5,950 bases of DNA from an uncultured bacterium. Lineage in GTDB: Bacteria; Bacillota; Clostridia; Lachnospirales; Lachnospiraceae. The translations under genes and the position numbers were made by a program. Positions within the stretch are counted from its first letter, which is position 1; every line of letters starts with the position of its first letter. The notes under the pieces were generated by a model that saw only the letters and a list, made by a program, of their open reading frames with translations, did not search any database and was not told where the DNA came from. This document shows, piece after piece, positions 1-5,335 of the stretch. The stretch lies in contig CAMGRE010000145.1 in the NCBI GenBank assembly GCA_946061355.1, positions 1-5,950 on the forward strand. The letters are read 5' to 3'.

Positions 1-103
1 CGGCAGTGCTCAGACAGTCCTCGCCGCCCTGTTCATCGTTCTTCTCGAAAATGGCGGATACTAAGACACTTCTCGAATGCATTTCACCGCTTTGTTTGAT
101 CAT
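1..103 (-). CDS. Partial minus-strand open frame, unrecognised, truncated by window edge
   Basis: This is the only minus-strand frame that stays open from the end of the dnaJ terminator to the left edge. It gives at most 34 residues, beginning MIKQSGEMHSRSVL and reaching an acidic stretch, EKNDEQGGEDC. The ATG at 103 sits next to the terminator U-tract and has no ribosome binding site. A second in-frame ATG at 82 follows GCGGTGAA, a weak Shine-Dalgarno, and is the better start. Codons in the distal half (GAG, AAG, CAG, GGC, CTG) resemble those of the chaperone genes. I do not recognise the product. It follows the terminator, so it would need its own promoter, and I see no clear one. The frame may not be a gene. 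Confidence 0.25.
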   Translation of the reverse strand, partial: MIKQSGEMHSRSVLVSAIFEKNDEQGGEDCLSTA

Positions 104-107
104 ATTT

Positions 108-143
108 ATAAAAAAGAGAGACCGCCGCAAAGCAGTCTCTCTT
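108..143 (-). terminator. Intrinsic terminator of the hrcA-grpE-dnaK-dnaJ operon
   Basis: Read on the minus strand, AAGAGAGAC (143-135) pairs perfectly with GTCTCTCTT (122-114). The stem continues inward through T-G, G-C, C-G and T-G pairs to a four-base TTGC loop, about 13 bp in all. A run of six T residues (115-110) follows. The stem starts only five bases after the dnaJ stop codon. The other strand has no T-run after the hairpin, so it acts in the operon direction only. Confidence 0.92.
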
Positions 144-148
144 ATCCC

Positions 149-1324
149 TTACTTCCAAAAACCTTTTTTCTTCTTATCCTTCGCTGTGGAATTTCCGTCC
201 TTGGCGGATTCCACACGTTTTGCCGCATTCAGGCTATCGCCTGTCAGTTCATCAAACTTCTTCAGGAGTTCCTTTGCCTCGTGGCTGAGCTTATCAGGTG
301 TCTGCACCACCAGCGTCACATAGTGGTCGCCGCGCACGTCCTTGTTGCGCAGGGACGGAACGCCTTTGCCCTTCAGGCGCACTCTCGCGTCGGTCTGTGT
401 ACCGGGCTTCACATCATAGATGACCTGCCCGTCCACCGTATCAATGACGACCTCACCGCCGAGCGCTGCGACCGCGAAAGAAACAGGAACTGTAGAATAA
501 ATATTGTAATCCTGCCGCTGGAAGATCGGGTGACGCTGCACCATAACCTCCACCATCAGATCTCCTCTGGGACCGCCGTTTATACCGGGCTCTCCCTTAT
601 CTCTGATCCGCACGCTCTGACCATTGTCAATACCTGCGGGAATCGTGATCTTGATCTTTTTACGGTTCGCGATATATCCGCTGCCGTGACAGTCAGGGCA
701 CTTGTCCTTCACAATCTTGCCGCTGCCGCCGCACTCAGGACATGTCTGAACGTTGCGCACCGTGCCGAAGAAGGACTGCTGGGTGAATACCACCTGGCCC
801 TTACCGCCGCATTTGGGGCATGTTTCCGGACTGGTACCGGGTTTCGCTCCGCTTCCGTGGCAGGTAACGCACTCATCCTTCAATGTAAGCTCAATCTCTT
901 TCTCAACACCGAATACAGCTTCTTCAAAAGTGATCCGTACGCTGGTGCGGACATTTGCCCCCTTCATCGGACCGTTACTGCGTCCGCTGCGCCTGCTGCC
1001 GCCAAAGAGATCACCGAAAATGTCACCGAAAATGTCACCAAAGTCAGCGCTGTTGAAATCAAAGCCTCCGAATCCGCCTGCGCCGCCGCCGTTCTCGAAC
1101 GCTGCATGACCAAACTGATCATACTGGCGCCGCTTCTCAGGATCACTCAGGATCGCGTATGCCTCCGATGCTTCCTTGAATTTCTTCTCAGCCTCTGCAT
1201 CTCCGGGATTCATATCCGGATGATATTTCTTCGCAAGAACGCGGTATGCTTTTTTGATCGCTGCCTCATCGGCATTTTTGTCCACGCCGAGGACTTCATA
1301 ATAATCGCGTTTCTGTTCTGCCAT
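149..1324 (-). CDS. dnaJ: Chaperone protein DnaJ (Hsp40), type I
   Basis: DnaJ is the cytoplasmic co-chaperone that brings unfolded substrates to DnaK and stimulates its ATPase. The 391 residues show the full type I layout. The J domain is at about 5-72, with the HPD catalytic motif at 35-37. A short Gly/Phe-rich linker (about 77-110) contains a repeated GDIF unit. Four CxxCxGxG zinc motifs start at Cys152, Cys169, Cys195 and Cys209 and make two zinc centres. The C-terminal substrate-binding region starts at about 220, and the tail is lysine-rich (KKKKGFWK). An in-frame ATG at 1357 would add 11 residues, but the start at 1324 begins the usual MAEQKRDYYEVLG and has AGAGG eight bases upstream. 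It is the last gene of the operon, 70 bases after dnaK and just before a terminator. Length and motifs are normal. Confidence 0.97.
   Translation of the reverse strand: MAEQKRDYYEVLGVDKNADEAAIKKAYRVLAKKYHPDMNPGDAEAEKKFKEASEAYAILSDPEKRRQYDQFGHAAFENGGGAGGFGGFDFNSADFGDIFGDIFGDLFGGSRRSGRSNGPMKGANVRTSVRITFEEAVFGVEKEIELTLKDECVTCHGSGAKPGTSPETCPKCGGKGQVVFTQQSFFGTVRNVQTCPECGGSGKIVKDKCPDCHGSGYIANRKKIKITIPAGIDNGQSVRIRDKGEPGINGGPRGDLMVEVMVQRHPIFQRQDYNIYSTVPVSFAVAALGGEVVIDTVDGQVIYDVKPGTQTDARVRLKGKGVPSLRNKDVRGDHYVTLVVQTPDKLSHEAKELLKKFDELTGDSLNAAKRVESAKDGNSTAKDKKKKGFWK
1011..1046 (-). repeat. 12-bp tandem repeat inside dnaJ (GDIF codons)
   Basis: The 12-base unit tcaccgaaaatg occurs twice exactly (1011-1022 and 1023-1034), followed by a diverged third copy (1035-1046). 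It encodes GDIFGDIF in the Gly/Phe-rich linker, followed downstream in the protein by GDLF. Repeat number in this flexible linker could vary by slippage without shifting the frame. Confidence 0.8.
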
Positions 1325-1332
1325 AACACTTA

Positions 1333-1337
1333 CCTCT
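1333..1337 (-). promoter_or_regulatory. Ribosome binding site that fixes the dnaJ start
   Basis: AGAGG on the minus strand lies eight bases before the ATG at 1324. It is a standard spacing and favours that codon over the in-frame ATG at 1357, which lies in the intergenic hairpin region. Confidence 0.7.
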
Positions 1338-1349
1338 TTAACACAGGAC

Positions 1350-1371
1350 AGGGGCATATAGCTATGCCCCT
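1350..1371 (-). other. Hairpin in the dnaK-dnaJ intergenic region
   Basis: GGGGCATA (1351-1358) and TATGCCCC (1363-1370) are perfect inverted arms around a four-base loop, and A1350-T1371 extends the stem to 9 bp. No T-run follows in the operon direction (the next bases are GTCCTGTG), so it is not a standard terminator. It lies between the dnaK stop and the dnaJ ribosome binding site. By inference it could be an mRNA processing or stability element that lowers dnaJ output relative to dnaK. Confidence 0.6.
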
Positions 1372-1394
1372 CCCATTATATGATCCTTTTTATA

Positions 1395-3275
1395 TTACAC
1401 TTCTCTGTAATCGCCGTCAACCACATCATCAGCCGCACCGCTGTCTGTGCTCTGACCTGCTGCTCCGGCACCGCTCATGTCGGGACCTGCCTGTGCTCCG
1501 GCACCTGCTGCCTGAGCCTGCTCATATACTTTGGTGAACAGTGCCTGCGCACCTGTCATCAGCTTCTCCTGAGCTGCTTTCATCTCTGCAACCTGAGCTT
1601 CCGTCATCTCGGAATCCTTGGTCTGCTCGAGGATATCCTTCAGGGCTTTCAGATCTGCCTCAACGGTAGCCTTATCGCTCTCGCTGATCTTATCACCTAC
1701 TTCACTCAGAGCCTTCTCTGTCTGGAATACGAAGGAATCTGCCTCGTTCCTTGCATCGATGGCTTCCTTTCTCTTCTTATCCTGAGCCTCAAACTCAGCT
1801 GCTTCCTTCACAGCCTTATCGATCTCTTCATCGGACATGTTGGAACCTGCCGTAATCGTAATATGCTGCTCTTTGCCTGTACCCAGATCCTTTGCGGAAA
1901 CATTTACGATACCGTTTGCATCGATATCGAAGGTAACCTCGATCTGAGGGATTCCACGGGGAGCGGGCGGAATACCGTCCAGACGGAACTGTCCGAGGGA
2001 CTTGTTGTCTCTCGCGAACTGTCTCTCACCCTGTACTACATTAATATCCACTGCTGTCTGATTGTCCGCAGCTGTGGAGAATACCTGACTCTTCTTGGTA
2101 GGGATCGTTGTATTTCTCTCGATCAGCCTTGTTGCCACTCCGCCCATCGTCTCGATGGAAAGTGACAAAGGTGTCACATCCAACAGAAGGATGTCGCCGG
2201 CGCCTGCGTCTCCCGCAAGCTTACCACCCTGAATGGAAGCACCGATTGCCACACACTCATCAGGGTTCAGGGACTTGCTGGGCTCTTTGCCTGTCAGCAT
2301 CTTTACTTTCTCCTGTACGGCAGGAATACGTGTGGATCCGCCGACCAGAAGCACCTGTCCGAGTTCTCCGACGGAGAGTCCCGCATCCTTCAATGCATTC
2401 TGTACAGGTATTGCAGTACGCTCTACCAGATCTCTTGTCAGATCATCAAACTTTGCTCTGGAAAGGTTCATATCAAAGTGCTTCGGTCCCTCAGCCGTAG
2501 CTGTGATGAAAGGCAGATTGATATTTGTTGTTGTTGCGGAAGACAGTTCTTTCTTTGCCTTCTCTGCAGCCTCTTTCAGTCTCTGCATTGCCATCTTATC
2601 GCCGGAAAGGTCAATGCCCTCCTGCTTCTTAAACTCATCAATCATCCAGTTGATCAACTTGTTATCAAAGTCATCGCCGCCCAGATGGGTATCGCCGTTT
2701 GTTGCCAGCACTTCGATGACACCGTCACCGATCTCGATGATGGACACATCAAAGGTACCGCCGCCCAGGTCGTATACCAGAATCTTCTGCTCTTTCTCAT
2801 TGTCAAGGCCGTATGCCAGAGCTGCTGCCGTAGGCTCGTTGATGATACGCTTTACATCAAGACCTGCAATCTTGCCGGCATCCTTGGTCGCCTGACGCTG
2901 TGCGTCGTTGAAATATGCGGGTACAGTGATAACCGCTTCCGTAACCTTCTCACCCAGATAGCTCTCTGCATCTGCTTTCAGCTTCTGAAGGATCATGGCT
3001 GAGATCTGCTGAGGTGAGTACTTCTTGCCATCGATTGTCCTGCCGCGGTCAGTACCCATATCCCTCTTGATGGAGGCGATGGTCTTCTCCGCATTCGTCA
3101 CTGCCTGACGCTTTGCAGGCTCACCTACCAGTCTCTCACCTGTCTTTGTGAATGCCACTACAGACGGTGTTGTTCTTGCGCCTTCTGTATTTGCGATAAC
3201 CGTAGGCTTACCACCTTCCATAACGGCCACGCAACTGTTCGTTGTTCCCAAGTCAATACCAATAATCTTACTCAT
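1395..3275 (-). CDS. dnaK: Molecular chaperone DnaK (Hsp70)
   Basis: DnaK is the ATP-driven cytoplasmic chaperone that binds exposed hydrophobic segments, with DnaJ and GrpE controlling its cycle. The 626 residues include the three Hsp70 signatures: IDLGTTNS at 7-14, VYDLGGGTFDVSI at 167-179 and VLLVGGSTRIP at 308-318. The interdomain linker region LLLDVTPLS follows at 363-371, then the beta-sandwich substrate domain and helical lid. The tail (about 586-626) is Gly/Ala-rich and ends in acidic DDVVDGDYREV. Between about residues 71 and 95 it lacks the roughly 23-residue insertion of Gram-negative DnaK, so it is the Gram-positive form. The start has AGGAGGG (3283-3289) seven bases upstream. It lies 42 bases after grpE in the same operon, under CIRCE control from the hrcA promoter. 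No defect is visible. Confidence 0.98.
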   Translation of the reverse strand: MSKIIGIDLGTTNSCVAVMEGGKPTVIANTEGARTTPSVVAFTKTGERLVGEPAKRQAVTNAEKTIASIKRDMGTDRGRTIDGKKYSPQQISAMILQKLKADAESYLGEKVTEAVITVPAYFNDAQRQATKDAGKIAGLDVKRIINEPTAAALAYGLDNEKEQKILVYDLGGGTFDVSIIEIGDGVIEVLATNGDTHLGGDDFDNKLINWMIDEFKKQEGIDLSGDKMAMQRLKEAAEKAKKELSSATTTNINLPFITATAEGPKHFDMNLSRAKFDDLTRDLVERTAIPVQNALKDAGLSVGELGQVLLVGGSTRIPAVQEKVKMLTGKEPSKSLNPDECVAIGASIQGGKLAGDAGAGDILLLDVTPLSLSIETMGGVATRLIERNTTIPTKKSQVFSTAADNQTAVDINVVQGERQFARDNKSLGQFRLDGIPPAPRGIPQIEVTFDIDANGIVNVSAKDLGTGKEQHITITAGSNMSDEEIDKAVKEAAEFEAQDKKRKEAIDARNEADSFVFQTEKALSEVGDKISESDKATVEADLKALKDILEQTKDSEMTEAQVAEMKAAQEKLMTGAQALFTKVYEQAQAAGAGAQAGPDMSGAGAAGQSTDSGAADDVVDGDYREV

Positions 3276-3317
3276 AACTATGCCCTCCTGCTATATAAAT
3301 AATAATTTGTTTTTATC

Positions 3318-3980
3318 TTATTCCACTACAGCGACCATGCTGTGACGCACAACGCTGTCGCGGTACATATAACCTTTCTGTAATTCCTGTGCAACGATGC
3401 CGGATTCATATTCCTCGCTTGCCACCTGCATCACCGCGTTATGATAATCGGGATTGAACTCCTGCCCTACTGCCTCGATCGGTTTCACTCCAAGATTCTC
3501 AAGCTCTGTCATCAGCTGCTTGTAAACCATGTTCATACCGTCCGCAAAAGCCCCGTTGTCCTCGCCCTCCTTCAGGCTCTGAAGTCCTCTCTCAAAATTG
3601 TCCACCACCGGCAGGATCTTTTCCACAACACTTTTGGCTCCGGTCTCAAACATCTGGGACTTCTCTTTTTCGGTGCGCTTCCTGAAGTTATCGAATTCCG
3701 CCATCTGGCGTTTCACCCGATCCTCCAGTTCCTCAATCTTCTCTTTATATTTGTCCTGTTTCTTATCTGCTTTAGCCTTTTTCTTAGCCGCCTTTTCCTC
3801 AGCCCGCGACATTTTTCCTTCCTGCGCTTCCGCCTCAGCGGTATCTTCCTGAACGGTTTCCCCGGATGTATCTTCTTCCGCATGCACATCCGCTGTGCCA
3901 GGTTCCTCCACTGTCTGTTCAGATGTGTCCACAGTCTGTTCCGTCATATCCTTTTCTTCCTGTTCCATATCTGTTTCCAT
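3318..3980 (-). CDS. grpE: Nucleotide exchange factor GrpE
   Basis: GrpE is the dimeric cytoplasmic exchange factor that releases ADP from DnaK. Up to 220 residues are encoded. The first 55 or so are acidic and low in complexity. They are followed by a Lys-rich segment (about 62-81) and a long coiled-coil helix (about 76-115) with the conserved AEFDNFRKRTEKE at 94-106. Further family blocks are LPVVDNFERGL at 123-133, FNPDYHNAV at 175-183 and the C-terminal beta-domain LQKGYMYRDSVVRHSMV at 200-216. The start is uncertain. The ATG at 3980 directly abuts AGGAG (3981-3985), which is too close. An in-frame ATG at 3968 lies 12 bases away, which is rather far, and another is at 3947. All these choices affect only the acidic tail. 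The gene begins 11 bases after the hrcA stop, so translational coupling to hrcA is plausible. Confidence 0.95.
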   Translation of the reverse strand: METDMEQEEKDMTEQTVDTSEQTVEEPGTADVHAEEDTSGETVQEDTAEAEAQEGKMSRAEEKAAKKKAKADKKQDKYKEKIEELEDRVKRQMAEFDNFRKRTEKEKSQMFETGAKSVVEKILPVVDNFERGLQSLKEGEDNGAFADGMNMVYKQLMTELENLGVKPIEAVGQEFNPDYHNAVMQVASEEYESGIVAQELQKGYMYRDSVVRHSMVAVVE

Positions 3981-3991
3981 CTCCTATTTCG

Positions 3992-5020
3992 CTATCTTTT
4001 ATATAAGGTATCAAGCTGGCTCATCAGCGTCTTTAAGGTATCCACTACCTTTTCATAATCCATACGCTTCGGACCGATGATTCCGATCGTTCCGCGCATT
4101 CCTTCTTCCAGCTCATATGTGGCGGTAACCACACTGCAGTCCTTCATGGACTGAACCGGTGTCTCATCACCGATATAAACCTGTATGCCCCGGCTGTTCT
4201 CATCCGCCAGAGTTTCCTGCACCAGCTCCGTGAGCATCTTCTTTTCCTCAAAAGTATTGATCAGCTCACTCGCCTTGGAGTTGTCTGCAAGTTCAGGATA
4301 TTTAAATATGTTGTTGGCGCCGCTTGTGTAGATCTCCAGATCCTCGTCCGCCTTGATCGCCTCTGCGACCGCATCAACGACTTCCCCGACGACATCACTG
4401 TGGATTCCCGCCTGTTTCTTCAGTGCGGTGATCGTCGCGAGATTGATCTCTTCCAGAGAAAGTCCGTTCAGATGAGTATTCAACAGAATATTCAGCTTGA
4501 GGATCGTCTCATCATCCATATCCTCGCCAATCCGGAGGATATTATTCTTGATCACATTGCCCTCCACGACGATGACTGCAAGGAGCTGTCCTGCATCCAC
4601 CCTGGAAAGCTGTATGAACTTCAGCTTATTGTGTTTGTCTGCCTGCGGCGCTGAGATCATGGTAGCATAGTTGGTATTGACCGCCAGCACCTTTGCCACC
4701 TGTTTGAGAAGCTGCTCCATCTTATCTTCCTTCTCCAGAAGCATCTCCTTCATCTCGTTGACCTGCTGTTCCTTCTCCTTCATCATATTATCCACATACA
4801 GGCGGTAGCCCTTGTCGGAAGGGATCCTCCCGGCGGAAGTATGCGGCTGAAGGATATAGCCAAGCTCTTCCAGATCAGCCATCTCATTGCGGATCGTCGC
4901 GGAACTTAAATTCAGATCTGTGTATTTTGAGATCGTCCTGCTGCCGACCGGCTCTCCAGTCTCCAGATAATTACGGATAATGGCCTGCAAGATCTTCATC
5001 TTTCTGTCATCAAGCTGCAT
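3992..5020 (-). CDS. hrcA: Heat-inducible transcription repressor HrcA
   Basis: HrcA is the repressor of class I heat-shock genes. It binds CIRCE as a dimer and, in studied Firmicutes, needs GroEL to stay active. From the ATG at 5020 it has 342 residues, the usual family length. The N-terminal winged helix-turn-helix (about 1-75) contains the conserved SSATIRNEMADLEELGYI (39-56) and QPHTSAGRIPSDKGYRLYVD (58-77). A coiled region (about 81-110) and a GAF-like regulatory domain follow. Family blocks GIQVYIGDE (278-286) and GTIGIIGPKRMDYEKVV (310-326) lie near the C-terminus. Candidate starts are 5020 (GGAGG nine bases upstream), 5026 (only three bases from GGAGG) and 5065 (no good site). I chose 5020 on spacing. 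It is first in the operon and directly downstream of CIRCE, so it represses itself. Confidence 0.97.
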   Translation of the reverse strand: MQLDDRKMKILQAIIRNYLETGEPVGSRTISKYTDLNLSSATIRNEMADLEELGYILQPHTSAGRIPSDKGYRLYVDNMMKEKEQQVNEMKEMLLEKEDKMEQLLKQVAKVLAVNTNYATMISAPQADKHNKLKFIQLSRVDAGQLLAVIVVEGNVIKNNILRIGEDMDDETILKLNILLNTHLNGLSLEEINLATITALKKQAGIHSDVVGEVVDAVAEAIKADEDLEIYTSGANNIFKYPELADNSKASELINTFEEKKMLTELVQETLADENSRGIQVYIGDETPVQSMKDCSVVTATYELEEGMRGTIGIIGPKRMDYEKVVDTLKTLMSQLDTLYKR

Positions 5021-5029
5021 CACCATTGT

Positions 5030-5035
5030 CCTCCC
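5030..5035 (-). promoter_or_regulatory. Ribosome binding site of hrcA
   Basis: GGGAGG on the minus strand, preceded by AGAGAAA, matches the 16S anti-Shine-Dalgarno well. It is followed by ACA and then the in-frame codons ATG GTG ATG, giving a three-base spacing to the first ATG (5026) and nine to the second (5020). The latter is the more usual distance. Confidence 0.75.
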
Positions 5036-5094
5036 TTTCTCTCTGAATCCATCGCGTCGAGTCATCTCAATCTGCTATGACCGGCTTTTCTTTA

Positions 5095-5121
5095 TTAGCA
5101 CTCGTTTCATTTGAGTGCTAA
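5095..5121 (-). promoter_or_regulatory. CIRCE operator (HrcA binding site)
   Basis: The arms TTAGCACTC (5095-5103) and GAGTGCTAA (5113-5121) are perfect inverted repeats with a nine-base spacer. This is an exact match to the CIRCE consensus. It lies 74 bases upstream of the hrcA start at 5020 and begins about eight bases after the predicted transcription start. Bound HrcA would therefore block initiation or early elongation, and the RNA copy forms a hairpin in the leader. Confidence 0.98.
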
Positions 5122-5135
5122 CATCTTATGTACAT

Positions 5136-5164
5136 AAAGTAGCACTATCAGAATTTATTGTCAA
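5136..5164 (-). promoter_or_regulatory. Sigma-A-type promoter of the hrcA operon, with AT-rich upstream element
   Basis: On the minus strand a perfect -35 TTGACA (5164-5159) is followed by a 17-base spacer and a weak -10, TACTTT (5141-5136). TG one base before the -10 (TGC-TACTTT) makes an extended -10, which can offset the weak hexamer. Upstream of the -35, about 5165-5205 is rich in A and T tracts, like an UP element. The predicted start is near 5129, giving a leader of about 110 bases containing CIRCE. Confidence 0.8.
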
Positions 5165-5216
5165 CTCTTTTTTTGAAAAATATTTTGAAAAAATTGTGAA
5201 AACAGAAATCTTGTCA

Positions 5217-5245
5217 TTGCCAATCATTCCGAAAACCAATATACT
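5217..5245 (+). promoter_or_regulatory. Predicted sigma-A-type promoter of the divergent gene
   Basis: TTGCCA (5217-5222) and TATACT (5240-5245) each match the sigma-A consensus at five of six positions and are separated by exactly 17 bases. Transcription would start at about 5251-5254, leaving a leader of roughly 85 bases before the ATG at 5336. The promoter points away from hrcA, with its -35 52 bases from the hrcA -35, so the two do not overlap. Confidence 0.6.
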
Positions 5246-5252
5246 TAAATCT

Positions 5253-5282
5253 GCTGTGATAACTGCTCCTCATTATCACGGC
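5253..5282 (+). promoter_or_regulatory. Inverted repeat at the predicted 5' end of the divergent transcript
   Basis: GTGATAA (5256-5262) and TTATCAC (5273-5279) are perfect arms around a 10-base loop. G5253-C5282, C5254-G5281 and a T-G pair extend the stem to 10 bp. No T-run follows, so it is not a terminator. Its position at the predicted start point fits either a repressor operator or a 5' mRNA-stabilising hairpin. No known regulator site is recognised. Confidence 0.5.
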
Positions 5283-5335
5283 TTTGAAACCAAAATGTAT
5301 TGATCACCTTATAATTCAGAACAATAACAGAAGAT

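Noticed and set aside
1..61. Plus-strand tail of a gene ending at the TAA near 62
   Set aside because: About 20 residues only, with no terminator in that direction and no recognisable motif. It cannot be supported from this window.
1375..1380. TATAAT on the minus strand after the dnaK stop, as a possible dnaJ promoter
   Set aside because: No recognisable -35 occurs at 16 to 18 bases upstream (the hexamers there are AAGTGT, GAAGTG and AGAAGT), so an internal promoter is not supported.
77..1537. Long plus-strand open reading frame opposite dnaJ
   Set aside because: It lies antisense to an intact dnaJ with all motifs present, has no family features, and crosses the real terminator and intergenic gap. 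It is a by-product of the codon use of dnaJ.
2162..2177. Inverted repeat GTGACA and TGTCAC inside dnaK
   Set aside because: It falls in the codons of the conserved linker DVTPLS and has only a 6-bp stem, so coding constraint explains it.
1380..3002. Several plus-strand open frames opposite dnaK (for example 1380-2165, 2233-2895 and 2478-3002)
   Set aside because: All are antisense to conserved DnaK coding sequence, rich in Cys, Ser and Leu as expected of shadow frames, and without family motifs.
3441..4058. Plus-strand frame opposite grpE with a hydrophobic, Phe- and Leu-rich translation
   Set aside because: The apparent hydrophobicity comes from reading Lys and Glu codons of grpE in reverse. 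There is no plausible start signal.
5021..5065. Longer HrcA starting at the ATG at 5065
   Set aside because: The extra 15 residues (MTRRDGFREKGRT...) are not part of the family N-terminus, and the strong ribosome binding site lies inside them, just before 5026 and 5020.
5115..5303. Plus-strand 62-codon open frame between the divergent promoters
   Set aside because: It overlaps CIRCE and both promoter regions, is AT-rich without coding character, and has no ribosome binding site.
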